Of a stretch of DNA of 64,000 bases, positions 1 to 13,800 are shown piece by piece. The DNA is from Fratercula arctica. Taxonomy: Eukaryota; Chordata; Aves; Charadriiformes; Alcidae. The stretch covers positions 79,308,159 to 79,372,158 of the forward strand of contig CANTUZ010000004.1 in the NCBI GenBank assembly GCA_947846985.1, read 5' to 3'. The stretch's first letter is position 1, and each line of letters opens with the position of its first letter. Both the position numbers and the translations under genes were made by a program. The notes beneath the pieces were generated by a model that was not told the origin of the DNA, searched no databases, and was given only the letters and a program-made list of their open reading frames with translations.

Positions 1-2020
1 ACGGGCTAGAAAGAGTCTGACCTGGAAATGCTCAAGGATAACTGAATCTGCAAACCAAATGCCAAATGAAATTGTCAGCCCCAAACCTAGTTACTAAGAT
101 ACAAGACTCAAACTTAGTTACGAAGATATAACGTACGCGCTTTTGAAAGTTTTCTACTGAGATCTGTCTGTGCTGCAGCTAGGAAAGGGCTGCTGTAGAT
201 ACAGGGCTTTTGTGAGGCAGAAGCTGTCTTTTTCCTAGTAAGGTGGAGTAATAAAGTATTAATGTAATATATTTCCTACCTGAGGAGGTTTAAAAAGCCT
301 AGTGGAGGCTTAGCAAAACCAAGACATTGACTCATTATTTTCTAACTTTTAGTATGCTCTCTGATGTTACCCTGCAAAAATGACGGGGAATTTTGAAGGA
401 AAAAAAAAAAAAAATCTCTCATCTCCATCTCCCCCTTGCCAAATATAGCTCACAGGACAGGCTGACGATACGTGGCAGATCCAGTATATGACCACCCCAT
501 ACTATTCTGTCATCTATATTTCAGATGTATGTATTTAGAATCTGACCTTCCAGATACATCTGGGACTGTGGACGTTTCAAGTCTTTTGCTGTGTATTTCT
601 CCACTTTTATTTATTAGTGGTTTTAGTGCTCCTGAAAAAGGCTGGATTGACAGCCCCAGAGGAGAAAACCCTCCATAGAACAGGGATGGGGTCAACAGAT
701 TTCCCTGCACTAGCTCAGCAGAGTGTTTCGGTGTTAACTTCGAAAAGGAGGTCAATCCCTTTGCCCATTTAGTTTTTAGCCTTTCTGATCAAACTGCCAC
801 GTTTGCCAATTAGTGCCGGTTGCACTCGATATGATCTATGATCTCCCTTCGAACATAAGCAGGGCTGCTACACAAATCTGCTTCACGCAGGCGACCGAAA
901 ACAAATGTTCCGCGGCATTTTAGAGCCACTTCTAACCGTGGCGTTATTTGAATTGACAGCCAGAAGAAATGCTTCCAAATGCACTCGTATACAGTACATA
1001 CATATGTAACATTCACTGAGAATGTTCTGGTGAATTCTGAACGGAACCTATTGCACCACCCATTTAATACACACGAAACATTTCTGCAACCTGTAATGCA
1101 GTTAATAATAATTTATAGTCAGTCATAATAAAAAGGATCTATGTTTCACCCCATATGCAGGATGTAGGAGATGAAAGAACACGTGGGTATGTACTATAAG
1201 ACTGTGAAAAATATTGGCATGAAGCGAAAGGTAAGGAACAATAAATAGGGATCTATCAGTCTGAATCAAAGCTCGTCTCTCACTATTAGACTCCCTGCGT
1301 ACATCCTAATCGCATATTACATACAGCTTGGCAGTATCAAGAGATACAAAATTCCACGGGAATTAGCAGCAACAGAGTATGAAGGTGATGCCTTTTTATG
1401 AGGAAGGAAGAGATTATGCCTTGAGATTTTTCGTAAAATTAATTCCATGATATAGCACCCAGAGCAGGTTTCAACAGGAGAATGATAAAACTGACTTTTC
1501 TGACTTACATGGATTGTATAAAAAAATTAAAATACAATCCGCATTAAATTAAATTCAAACTTGGCTGAGGGTGGGGTTTTTTTTGGGGGGGGGGTGGGTA
1601 AGGTAAGACTGACACCCCAAGGCGGGCATGGTTGCATGGTTGTCAGGTATGTTTCTTTAGAGATTGTCAAGGATGTGAAATGGTCTTAAATTTATATTAC
1701 ATTTGCTATCTGGCTGAGGTAGCCCTAGGAAACCAGTCACTGCGCATCATCTGACTATTGTATTCATATTCTACTGCCTTTCTAAAAATGGAAGGGAAGA
1801 TAAATGTACAACATTTTTGATGTGCATGTAATGAAAGGTGTCAGAGAAGAAGAAACAGCTTTTATGCATACTGAGATCCAGCAGTAAATCTTAGTACGGC
1901 ACGTAAAAGCTTTAGTTATCATTTTAAAATAGGTTTTCTGCTAATACTTCCCATATGCCAATTTCATCCCAACCGTAATGATTCTAATATGTCAAAAAAA
2001 AAGCAAGATCCCAAAAGAGA
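1..2020. other. Gene-free single-copy sequence
   Basis: No frame here looks like a gene: open stretches are under about 85 codons, overlap on opposite strands and resemble no family I know. The sequence is AT-rich. It holds an A15 run at 400-414 and a T8-G10 tract at 1577-1594. A short block at about 810-960 keeps several CpG dinucleotides in an otherwise CpG-poor background and is raised as a possible conserved element. No LTR, LINE or RNA gene is visible. Confidence 0.7.
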
Positions 2021-2545
2021 AGAATCATAGAATCAATCATAGAATCATAGAACCATAGGGTTGGAAGGGACCTCTGGAGATCAGCCAGTCCCACCCCCTG
2101 CCAGAGCAGGGTCACCCAGAGCAGGTGGCACAGGAACGCGTCCAGGCGGGGTTGGAATGTCTCCAGAGACGGAGACTCCACCACCTCTCTGGGCAGCCTG
2201 TGCCAGGGCTCTGCCACCCTCACAGCAAAGAAGTTTCTCCTCATGTTTAGGTGGAACTTCTTATGTTTAAGTTTGTGCCTGTTACCTCTTGTCCTGTCAC
2301 TGGGCACCACTGAGAAGAGCCTGGCCCCATCCTCCTGACACCCACCCTTTAAGTATTGATAAGCATTGATGAGATCCCCCCTCAGTCTTCTCTTCTCCAG
2401 ACTAAAAAGACCCAAATCCCTCAGTCTTTCTTCATAACAGAGGTGTTCCAGTCCCCTCATCATCTTGGTAGCCCTTTGCTGTGCCTTCCCCAACGGTTCC
2501 CTGTCCTTCTGGAACCGGGGAGCCCAGCACTGGACACAGACACTT
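2021..2545 (-). mobile_element. CR1 LINE, 5'-truncated, 3' end intact
   Basis: This is the 3' part of a chicken-repeat-1 (CR1) non-LTR retrotransposon, read on the minus strand. At the left edge, three or four imperfect copies of the terminal octamer appear as AATCATAG units, followed by the reverse complement of the usual CR1 tail (GGTTGGAAGGGACCTC). The minus strand keeps one open frame from an ATG at 2550 through the whole element. It encodes the C-terminal tail of ORF2 after the RT domain, with the typical stretches [34 protein letters not shown] and [18 protein letters not shown]. The frame stays open through the 3' tail, as is common because the CR1 3'UTR is very short. The right edge lies inside ORF2, the usual result of incomplete reverse transcription. 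It belongs to the same subfamily as the copies at 47381-47949 and 51086-51176, which share a TCTGGAGATCA 3' signature. It is not a functional gene. Confidence 0.95.
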
Positions 2546-5500
2546 CTCATTACTGATACAAGACTATTTTAACTGTGGTGGAACTGTCCACGAAAGACAG
2601 AGTTGTCATACACTCTTCAGTAATATACAGTAGCTTCAGAAAATCTTAAGGATACGCCTGACATTGCAGAGTGAATTCTGAGTTAATTCATCCAGCTAAG
2701 CGGAATTAAGAAGGAAAAATAAAAATAAAAAAAAAAAAAAAAAAGAGTGTACTTATTTGACTCTAGTGGATGCACATGCCACAAATTGAGGGAAAATCTT
2801 GATACTTGATTTAAAGTCCTGACCGTCAAAAGAACTCTGAAATGTAAAAAGTACTTCAGGCTTTCATCCTCTGTCTGTATGGTTCGCATGGTAGATATCG
2901 TGGTGGTGTTACAGCGTAGCAATATCCATCATTGCACAGAGGCGGCTGGACCACACACATAAGAACTTCAGGTAGCAAAATATGCTGCCAAAAGTTTTTG
3001 TGTACCTTTTTTCATCTCAGAAATCATTCCCTTTCTCATACGAGGTCTTTATGATTCTTTTGCCCTCTATGGACTGTATTACAATTTGTCTTTCACTGTG
3101 AAGCAAGGAATATCACTGATATGGTTCAGAGTGAAAAGGAACATAAATACAACTCTGCAGATGTTGACAGCTTGTTAAAAACTTCCAGAAAGGTTCAACA
3201 GTTTTTTTTATTGTGAAGAATTCTGAATGACTGTTGAAGGTTTGCACAAAGCATGAGGACGTTACCCCAAAGTTTCTACTAAACTGGTATTTCCGGAGTG
3301 AAAAGAATCTGTATAAGGAAAATACTATGAAAGGAAGCTTTGCAAACAATTCCTTTATTTTTCCAGTTTTTCACGATGGATAGCTCAGATGTAGTTTCGA
3401 AGCTTACTTGTTTACTTGGCCTTGGGTTTCAGGCCGATTTTGAGTGACTTCTTATGCGTTTGTTTAAACCAATGAATAATCCCAAACTGACAGTATACAA
3501 AATTATTATTTGTATTTTCTGGTATAGCTAGCAGCTATATCCATACAATCTTGGTCATAAACAGGACAGGTAAAATAAACAGCATAGATAAAATTCCCTT
3601 TTAAATTCTGACCATATATTTCCTTTTAGGAGAGCAACACCTCCAACTTATTTCAATAACTTATCCTCAGAAGAATGTGTTTGTAGGTGAATATTCTGGT
3701 TTTTAAGAAAGTATGTGTTAGTCATGCAATCGTTCATTCTCAAATGAGAAAAGGTTTCACGAAGGCTGTGAAATGGCGGCTGTGATGGGCACAATCACAC
3801 CACAAAACCTGGCATTACGAGAATTCCATTACGTAGCTGCTATGAACAGTTGAAACCTCTATGGGTAGTGTGCCATTAATCACTCTAACTTGTGTCCCCA
3901 GCAACTTCTTATTGGCTGGGATATTAAGAGAAATAAGTTTGTGTCACTGCAGGATGTTATTATCAAGTGTCTTATTGTGGAAGTGAGAAACACATGAACG
4001 CAGCTGAAGAAGAGGAAAGACTTAGAAGAGAAAACGAATGCATATAATAATGAAAAACAAGGAAAGAAAGAATATTTTCCAGTTACAGAAATGAGTGCTA
4101 ATTCTTTTAAAGCTTGTCCGTATACACATTTCTTCTGCAGTTGTGTTAACACTGCAAGAACATGAGCATGAGAATGTGATTTTTTTTGTTTTTATTGGAA
4201 TTGCCTAAGTGTGTGCGGTGTTGTCCCTCCTCTTTTTCTTGAGACATTGGTTATATTGGAGGGTAAATGCCACAAGTAATTCAGCTCCTCTTATCTACCT
4301 CCAATAAAGCCTTCTACTGTGTCTCCTTTTCATTTATATCATGTTGATATGTAGCAGTTATTTTTTTTCTCGACTGAAACACAATCCTTTTTCTATCCAT
4401 GCAGGGAGTATTTCCTACGCCCCTAGCATTTACAATCTTCCCTTCATCCCGGAGGTACAACACCAGCGACCGGTAGATCTTTCACCTCAAGATCACCATA
4501 TATTCAAATTCGTTGGTACTTTATCCCTGGGCATTTGATGGAAAAACTTTTGGATCTCAGCCGTGAAGATGAATACAAGAACTGAGGTTTTGAATGTGTT
4601 GGATGATTCATACAGCACACACTACTTTTATTATTCTAGAGCAAACCACGATGGGTCTGAGTGTATGAGAGAGTGGCTCTAGGAAGAAAAGTCGTATTTT
4701 TCTCCTCCCAGCCACACCTTTACCCTCTGAGTTTTAAGAGGCCCTATTTTCACCCAAAATGAAACTAATATATTTCAAGGATCTTATTATTGGTTTTATT
4801 ATCCTCCAATTATCTTACCAAAAGACATTGGTAATGTCATTTTTGGGGAAGTTACGTACAGTTGCTATCTTTGGGAAAAATATGAAACAAAAATACCCTT
4901 TTGAGCCCTTATGATTAGAAACCTGTTTTCAAGCATAGGTGATATTTTTAGTCTTTTACAAAGTCCCTGAAACTTTTATCTCTTTTATAAAACGGTTAAG
5001 TGGGCAGTCATTGCATTAAGGGAATGAAAAATTTAGTCATTTCATGTAATGAGCGATTTCACCACATCACTAGCAGACGTGGATCTCACTCTGCGCAACT
5101 TTCTCTGGTGCTTTCTGGAAGGATAGCCAATTCAACAAAAGTAAGCCATTTGTCTGGGGTTGTTGCTGTCCTTGGCTCTGTTCATTGTTCCTGTGTCTGC
5201 TTTATATTCCACTGAGTTCTCAAAGTCCTGAGTTCTCTGCAATACACCGGTAGTCTGTGACAAACTCTGCTCTCACATATAATTCAAAAGATAAAATAGT
5301 AAAAGGGGAAATTGGGTAGAGTCACTCTTCTGTGCTTGGATTCTGCAGGATTTACTGGTTCAACTGTTTTCTCAGCCATTCCTCAGTCAGAAGGGTGTAT
5401 TACATCTACCCTGGCTTCAGCAGCTGCTCCTTAATGTGTCACCAGCGTGCCATTCATAAAGAGAAAATCTCATGAACCTCATAATGCAGGGTCTGGCTAC

Positions 5501-8120
5501 CGTTCCGAGGAAAGAAAACATGCCTTTCCTACCACTCTAAGGATGCACAAACATTTGACTCCCCAGTACTAATGAGAGACAAGATCAAGTCCTATGTCAG
5601 TGAAAACTGGAATTAAAAGAAGTAATTCTTGCAGGTGATCGGAGTTACATCCATTAACTTGAAATTAGAAACCTCTTTCACATTTTTCCATATGCGCCCC
5701 ACTGAACATCTCCTTTTGAACATGATCTGTTTTCATAGAAACAAGGTTTGCATAAATCATAGATTTAAAGGTAGATATGGCTGTTTAAATCACCTAAACT
5801 CATTTCCTGTTAACCAAAGTCATAAAATATCACCTTGTATTTTCTATATTGAACCGATAGTTTTTCTTTCTTGATAGCCTATTCATCTAAACCTCACACA
5901 AAGCACCTTGCAAAGATGCTTTCAATGTGTAGATTATCCCATTTACCTATTTTCCTCATTAGTTAAGTTCTTCCTAAAAGCTGATTTTTTTTTTCCATAA
6001 AGTAATTTTTGTAATTACATTTTTTAAAAGTCACAAATACCATTGAATTGTGATTATGTTTAGATTGTTCACTCCATTTTTATGCTGTGGTAGAGCAGAT
6101 GCTCTTGTAACAGACTGCATTTCCAAGTATTATTCAGGAGTCAGTCAAGAATGGCAGAATTTTTCCAAAATATTTGTGCACATTGCTTCAGAGAGTGTTG
6201 CAACAACTCATGTGAAAACAAGCTTCTCTCTGGGGCCATCAGAACTACCTACTTAGGACCCGATCCAAGTTCATGGGATCCCAAGACAATGGGATTTTTC
6301 TACCAGCCTCTGTGGGCTTGGGATATAAAAAAAATGGAAAGTTTGTACCTTGCATGAGAAGTAAGACCCAATATGTGGACCATATGAGGCACATTCAGCT
6401 TTAACTCTAAATATTAAATATCTCAGTTTAGGCAACGTTTCCTACTTGGATAGCTAATTAGAGATGTACACGCATTTTATAACATAAACTGCCCTGATTT
6501 CTTTCTCTACATCCTCATCCTCAGCTTCCCTTGACAAAAAACTCTCTTGAGAACCAAAAAGCAAAGGTACGTGCTCCCGAAGCATGTGTAGAAGTAGTTT
6601 TTTAAAGAGGAACCACCAAACGAAGCCAATTGAAACAGTCGGCAGTTGCCCACTTAGCCAGCCCATGTCAAATTTAAAGACAAAAATCTACAAATGCAAC
6701 ACACAAACGCAGCTACATTAAAAGGGGAAAAAAAAATTTCCCCTTATCCTTGAGGTATAGACTACGAAGAACAAAGTACACCGGTGATTATGATTTATTT
6801 GGAGCGTAGCAGTTGAGTCCCTCTTTTGTGGCTGAGGTTACCTTGCCAGTAATGTGAAAAATGAAAATTCTTGTATCTGGCTAGGTTAAGCAGGGAATAC
6901 TTGCTCTTCATTAGGGCCCCATATGACTTAGGCATCTCTACTGGAATTCGTGCACAGTGAGTATACTCCTGAGAAACCATTGGTTTGGACTTTCAAAATA
7001 TTCCAATTCATGTTTCTGTGTTATAAAAAGGACTAACTGGACAAGGAAAATATAGTTATTGAATCACTCTTCTGGGTTGGCTTTAAAGGAAAATTATGGA
7101 GTTTGCGAAAGCAGCGTTTAGATTTAGCTAAATCCTTTTCATGACACTATTTATTGATCGTTCATTTGGTTTCCATTTTCCCCATTCTCTTCTTAAGGCC
7201 AGGCACTCTTTATGAAGCGATGCATCAAAATACACTCCAGCAAGTTCAGAGACAGTGTCTTTACTTCTACGTTTGTTTCACATTTTGTCCCTGTGAAATT
7301 TCATGAGGATTGCTAGTTATTACCAGTCGGTGATGGGAAAATTAACAATGCCAACATTGTATATTATCTGTGAGACATTACAACAGTACAGTTTACAAAA
7401 TGCTCCTCACACAAATGACTCTAATGTTATCTGCTTCGCTGGTATATGTAGATTACTTCCCATTATCACAAATGTATTATGCCTCTATCTACAACTGCAG
7501 AAAATGGGATCTGGTTTTTTGCAAAACAGCACAATCTTATAATTACAGGACTTTTTTTTTTGTTGTTTGTTTTTTGTTATATGTGGGGGGAAATGCATTA
7601 ATCAATGCAATTCTGACTACATATGTCAGCTGAGCAATTTGCTGAAGTATGTCATTATTGCACAAATACAAAAGGTAGCCTGACAATACCTCTGGCTTGG
7701 AAGGGTAGAGGTTGCCTAGATTCAGCTGCTCTCCCCATACAGAAAGTAGACATCAAGAAGTCTGGACACAAAGTAATAATATTACCTCAGTGCCCTCAAA
7801 GCCTATTTCGAGTCACACGCACGGGACGGCAGAAATTTCCTTTTGCCAGCACCTGAGCTGAGAGCACACTGTATAACGTATTAATCTCATTCCCCAGGAC
7901 AGGGTTTCTTTCGCTGTCAAATATATTTCCGCAGCTACAAAACCCAACCACTCTTTCCCAATACTCGGCTATGTAGCAGCCGAGGTCAGATGAGGTACAC
8001 AACAAAAAGGAACAAATCACAATTCCTCCCCGTTGCTGTAAACAGGTGTGGGATGCGCATAACCTGAGTGTATAACAAACCTGCCTGGCACGAGGGGATG
8101 AAAGAATATTCAAAACCCAA
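2546..8120. other. Gene-free single-copy sequence
   Basis: AT-rich sequence without a recognisable exon, RNA gene or recent transposon. An A18 run lies at 2727-2744. Open frames of 60-105 codons occur on both strands (for example 7796-8113 on the minus strand) but have no family resemblance and no coding-like codon bias that I can see. I regard them as chance. Confidence 0.65.
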
Positions 8121-11100
8121 AGGGTTAAAAGGGATAGTGATGGCTACTCAATCTGATTAGAGATTTTGAAAACATACTAATTTTTTTTTTAGGTGAAGTT
8201 TAAGCAAAATTGTGGGAAAAAAAAATTCCTCAGGGGTATAAATGTAAACCCTTCACTACTTTTTTTGAAATACTGTAGTTTCTATCAGTGGAATAAAGTG
8301 CATCAGATCTGCTTGATTGGAAATGACACTATTCAAATGAAAATAGCTGCTTAAAAAGAAGAAAAGGTGCTTTTTTGCTAAAAGAAAAGTTAAATGTTGA
8401 CTGGAAACAAACTCTAGGTGAAGCGGTCTTGGAGATCAAAATTATTACCAAAATCAAGAGAGCTTTTCTTTGATTAGCTTATAGGAAGAGAAAACGAAGT
8501 TGTCTGTGAACTGTGGAAAGAGTTAAAACAATTAGAACACTCATTAAATTTCAAAAAGCAGAATTTGTGGCGGATTTAGAACACCCTAATATTTAACAAA
8601 TGATTATTACAAAAGAGTGCATTCATTTTACCATCTCTGGAATGAAGTATTCAACAAAATAATAGCAATTGGGAAGCATACTTGATCACATCAGAAATAA
8701 AAGGATGTCATTATTAAAAGTATTCTTTTAACTCACGTTTTCCCAGAAATTATCTTTGTATGCCTGTGAGCCCCAGCTTCACCTGGAGAAATGGACGTAG
8801 CTTCACTGAACACACCTGAGTGATGGTAATTTACCTCAGCTGGGGTTCCACAGGTCAACAGAACAAAATCATTATTTCCACTTCTACTGTATCATAACAG
8901 CGTTGGACATTTGATATGTTTTTTTAAACTCCTCTCTCCATTCTACTTATCATTCTTTTCTTTCTCCCTTCTTAATATGTACCTTCAAGTTAGGGTATTT
9001 CTTTGTAATTTCGTGCAAGATTCTTCAGCTGCTTACAATTTCTTTGCAGGTGCCGCTAATAGATAATTATTCCCCAAGGGTTCTGGCTCTAATTGCACAG
9101 ACTCATTTATCACATGCAATTACATCTATTCCAAATGAAAAATATTGTGCGTTTCTGATAGATATGTGAGTAACACCTTTATATCAATCCCAAACTGAAA
9201 TCTCTGGATAAAAGCCAAAAAAAATAATACAAAAGTGATTTCTACAAGTTGCAGACCTGCACTGTTTTCTCTCCGGTGTTTATTCTAAATGAGACTCATT
9301 CAGTTCTCTGCTTTTCTTAAAAACTGAACAAGAAAAAGCAAAAGGCTGGTTTGTTATTTTTTACGAGCGATTAAAACAATTGACACAATGATCAAACGCT
9401 ATTTCCCTTACTCGTTACTGCACAGCAGCCAAGGAACGTTTCAGCACAAAGGTTAGACTAAGATTTTTGCTTCAAACCTTCTGTGTGGGTTTCCCACCGA
9501 TGGGGAGGTGATTCTCCAATGCTTGGAGAAATTTTACCCCCAAAGGGCTTTCTTTATTTCCTGTGTTTATTTAAACTGAAAAGACTTGGAAAAGACTATT
9601 TGGAATAGAATATTGTCTCTTTCCCTGGCAAATTTACCTAAAAAGGAACAAGTCCATATTCTTCTGCAGGCATTCCTATAGCAATTTCGGTACAAGAAGC
9701 GTTGTCCCATCTCAAAACTCATGGTGTTTTACCTAAGAAAGTGTTCTAGAGTTTTCCTCAGGTAAGACTTTCCTTCTTTCTAAACAATTTCCACAGTAGT
9801 GAGGAAACAAGGATTTCTCCTGTCATCTGAAACAGTTGTACATGTACATCTGTTCCTAGGGGTAGAAAGATAAAAGAAAATGGAAACAGAGAGATCTTGA
9901 AGTAAATACTGAAATGTAAAAGAGGGGAGAGGAGCTGCCTTATTACTAGGTAATATGTTACCCGTATATTTTATCCCTTCTTTTATACTGTCTCTGAAAC
10001 ATAGTTTTTGACAGGTGAGTTTAAAAAAGCTGGGGAATATTTAAGAACAAACAGACCAAACCTCTTCAAATATATCAAAAGAATCGCACAAGCAAGACTG
10101 TGGATCCTTTAGACCACCGGGGTGCAATCAAACAGGATCAAAAGTCTGCCGGGAAAGTAAATGATTTTATCGGTATGGGTCTGTACCAGAGAGGACGGTA
10201 CGATCCTCAGATTAGTCTTTCCAGGTAATGAGAGTAAAACCACTGCAGAGATAAAGGGATCAAAAAGAGTTGATGGAACAACTTCAGAAATACAATTGAA
10301 ATCAATCAAAGGGACCAGGTTGTGTTCACCTGAGAGCTCCATGGAAGCTGGAGGGTGGAGTAGCCGTCCTAGTAACACACACATGCCTTAAACTCGTCCT
10401 GAGAAAGAACTAAAATAAAAACTGGCTTAATGCTCTGAGCTTTGTCAGGAAAGACTCTAAGGACGAACTTAGGAATTCCAGAAAAAAACTGCATTTCCTT
10501 GTAGACCTAAACACTGTAAAGGCTTTGTGATTTGTAGTGTTCATTGGGAGTCACAGTGCAGATAGCTAAATTTTATAAATTAGCGAGTAGAACTGAAAGA
10601 AAAAAAAAAAAACAAACATGAGCATGAAAAACAATGTTTCCCCTCCATTAAAGTAAATTAAGTTTTAATTCTTTCCTGTCTGTTTCTTTCAGTCAGGAAA
10701 ATATGAAGGAAAAGCATATCAACATGGTGAAAAAGTGTACTGCATCACGTAATTATTCTGACGAGGGGTTTGACAATATAAATTCACAGGAAGGCTATTT
10801 TTTTTTTTTTTTTTGTAAAAACAGAAACGAATCTTAATTATCGAGGTATATCATACTTATAAATTGTTCTGTAAAGTTAGAGGCTGTTCTCTCAAAAGGA
10901 CACAAAGCCTTACTATTAGAGATCTTTCCGAGAAATAATGTGGAAACTTTCAAGATTGTATTGCAGGCACACAATGCCCAGCAAAATTTTCTCAAGGTAA
11001 TAATACAAACCTCACAGAGTATTGAGATGACTAACTGCAACAACAAACCAGCAAACCACGTTTTTGATAGCCTGTTATGTTGCAGTGCAAGAAAAAATAG

Positions 11101-11820
11101 GCACTAAGGAATTATTACAGTTAGAAAGGTAAAGAAGTGAATGTTTTCTGGGTTTGGGTTGCTATTTTTTAAAAACTTATGTATGCAACAGTTTCCAAGA
11201 TCTAGCTGTCTAGATGTTCTGTTAAACAGACTTGTAAAACTCTCGCTGACCATGCCACTTTGTCACATGAATATTGTAGACATGTCCTTAGTAATGCGAA
11301 GGGGATAGGATGAAAAGTTTGGGTTTTTTTTTTTTCTTTAAATCCTTTCCAATATCAAATATGCTAACCACAGACTAAGATTTGTCTTGCATTTTGAAAC
11401 TTTTGAGACAATCCGCAAAACTGGTTAGTCTCGGACAAAAAAATAAAAAAATAAGTAATAACAGAGACACAAAAATATTGAAATGTAGTCTGTTTTATTC
11501 CACTGAGGTACTGGAATATTAGAATATACTGGTATATATGCAAGTTTTCATCTTTCAAAGCAAATACTGCAGACAACTACAGAGGGACTCAGCAGGACGT
11601 CATGGAAAGTTTTGTGCCTGGACATAATAATTAAATGCTATTTATTCATTGAAGATTCATTTATGCACACCACTAACTTCAAGGTGGAATTTCCATACTT
11701 CTGGTCGGACGATATTATTTCAGTGATGGCATTCGAATTTCCATTAATTAGCGCAAGGGCTGTCAGCTGACGTTTTCACTCTTGGCAATACGCTGCTCTG
11801 TGAAATCTAAATACAACTCA
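8121..11820. other. Gene-free single-copy sequence
   Basis: AT-rich and stop-rich in all frames. It contains a T17 run at 10798-10814 and short A-runs. Overlapping frames of 76 and 91 codons on opposite strands at 10109-10391 match nothing I know. I see no repeat family, RNA gene or promoter. Confidence 0.65.
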
Positions 11821-11829
11821 GATTATTCC

Positions 11830-12160
11830 CAGAAGCTCAGTAGATGCCCTGGCAGCTGGCCCACGCCGAGCTCCACGCCGTGGCCACTGCCCTGCTCGCA
11901 GGACCGGCTGACTGGGGACATCCACCTGAGCTGCTCTCAAACCTTGGGCTGAAGTTTGAACACCCTGTAAGATGATGCCGCAGGAGGAAACGAGGAGTTG
12001 AAAGCTCCTCCAGAGACTGGATCTTCACGACTGTGGAAGGCAACCCATGGACGTTCAAACAGCATTTCATTGCATGGCCGAAAGAAAGGAGCACTGGGAA
12101 GAGTATTGTTTTTGGCAAGGGATGGCTCCGAACCATTTTGCATGGGTTTCTCCTCAAATT
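11830..12160. other. GC-richer block of unknown origin
   Basis: This segment is clearly richer in G+C and in CpG than its flanks, with an abrupt start near 11835 and a gradual end after 12150. A 119-codon frame covers it on the minus strand, but the translation resembles no family I recognise and lacks a hallmark domain. It could be a worn LTR or other transposon piece, or a conserved regulatory block. Nothing visible decides between these. Confidence 0.35.
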
Positions 12161-12429
12161 TGAGCAGAGGAAACTAAGAATGTAAATGGAATACAAACAG
12201 TTTAGGCATGAAAAAGTGAAAAAAAGTAATGTCTTTATTTATAGGTCGGCAATAGATACACCTGAGTGTGTGAAAATGATACTAAACCACTTAATGTCAT
12301 TTCCAAATGACACTATACTGACAAATACTCTGCAAGCAATAAAGTGGTATTTTCATAGCTAAAAATATATGATTTCCGAATTGAAGACTTTTCTCCAGAT
12401 TGGAAGGCTGGATTTCCGAACATTGATAT

Positions 12430-12575
12430 CTAATATTTTAAACAAACAAACAAACAAAACAAAAATAGCAAAATCAAGTCCTTCCTGAAATAGATGTATT
12501 AATTTAAAAACAAACAAACAAACAAAAAAAACAACAGTCCCCGAAACAGAAGGAAAAAAAAACAAAAAACCAAAC
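12430..12575. repeat. (AAAC)n / A-rich simple repeats
   Basis: Two short AAAC-type arrays lie at about 12441-12466 and 12508-12530, followed by an A-rich tail with scattered C to about 12570. They produce the phenylalanine-rich minus-strand frames seen here, which are not genes. Confidence 0.85.
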
Positions 12576-13590
12576 CTCTAATAAACCTAATAATTCTGCT
12601 TGGAGTTCGAAAGAAGAACTAAACTGTGACTGCCAGAACTATTGCTGAAAGTGAGACCCTGCAGACAGTAATTAAGCACAGGTGTCTGTGACACTGTATT
12701 CTCTACCTCTGATAATGTTTACATGAGGAAAATTCAGTATGAAATCAGCTATAAAAAATCAGGATGGCAACTCTTTATGTATTCTGGCATGATGAGTTAA
12801 GAAAAAAGATACATGAAGGTCTTTTAGGGACCGTAAAAAAGAAAAAAAAAAAAAATCTAAAGTAAAATTCACTTACGTGTTGTGTTGCCCTGAATGAACA
12901 GTGACACAGGAAAGTTTTTATTTTAGGGGCTGTCACATATGCAAAAATATAGGCCATATCAAGGAAGGGCTCCTGCTGATATCACAGTAAAAAGCACTAT
13001 TTGAAAGCATAGTTTAGACTTTTTTCTTCAAAGTAACATCCTATTCTAGCCCTTTTGTCTCACTTTCTGCAGACAGGAAGAGATAAGAACTAAATAGGTG
13101 ATGTATGTATCTTATTTTTACTAGACATTATAATTTACAGAATAATATATGACAGTAGGTCCTACTTTAGGGTAGGAACTGAAGTCATTTATAGTTATGT
13201 GTAGTCTAGACAAGGAGCAACTAGAACCCATCATCTCTGTTCAACAGCTTGGACAGAAACAGTATAAAAATAGTATTGTCCCTACAGGAAAGAGCTGGAC
13301 AGCCTGTGTCTGATACACCTCTGTTGCTGTTAAATTCCAGAAAAGCATCAGCTGAACATGATTTTGTACCTGCCAGCATTTTAATAAATGGAACAATGGA
13401 AACAAGAATTCTGACAATATTAGAAATTGATGTCAGGATCCCTTGGCTCTTCCTGACGTATCGTGTTATAGATAAGAGAAGCAAAAAGGGAGCTACTATC
13501 ACTGCTGCTGCCACTATAGGAAAATGGTGTTGGCATCATTAGATGAGAAGTGATGGCCATAAACAGCAGTCGTGTCCCATGTTCTTATAG

Positions 13591-13630
13591 GAACCCTATA
13601 TAGACTTATTGAACCCTATATAGACTTATC
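13591..13630. repeat. 20-bp tandem duplication
   Basis: Two consecutive copies of a 20-bp unit, GAACCCTATATAGACTTATT at 13591-13610 and the same unit ending in C at 13611-13630. They match at 19 of 20 positions, so this is a recent replication-slippage duplication. Confidence 0.95.
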
Positions 13631-13780
13631 GCAGAGCAATGACTGGGAAGGGTGGGAAGTAAGGGTCGCTCGTTGAGTTTAACAAGGTCATGCAAGAACC
13701 AAACATTGAAGGAGTGGGGCCCAGGGACAGGGACAAACAGGAGAATTGCATGCTTATGGTGATATTAACATGATAGTGAC

Positions 13781-13800
13781 AGGAGACCTCAGGAGACCTC
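13781..13800. repeat. 10-bp tandem duplication
   Basis: The unit AGGAGACCTC occurs twice in direct succession without mismatch. Confidence 0.9.

Noticed and set aside
6540..6660. Similarity to 39780-39890 (both contain GAACCACCAAA and a nearby GCCAA)
   Set aside because: An 11-base match is expected many times by chance in 64 kb and the flanks do not align.
13221..13542. Overlapping 97-codon frames on both strands
   Set aside because: They begin at TTG and GTG, resemble no protein, and mirror each other, as expected when one strand happens to lack stops.
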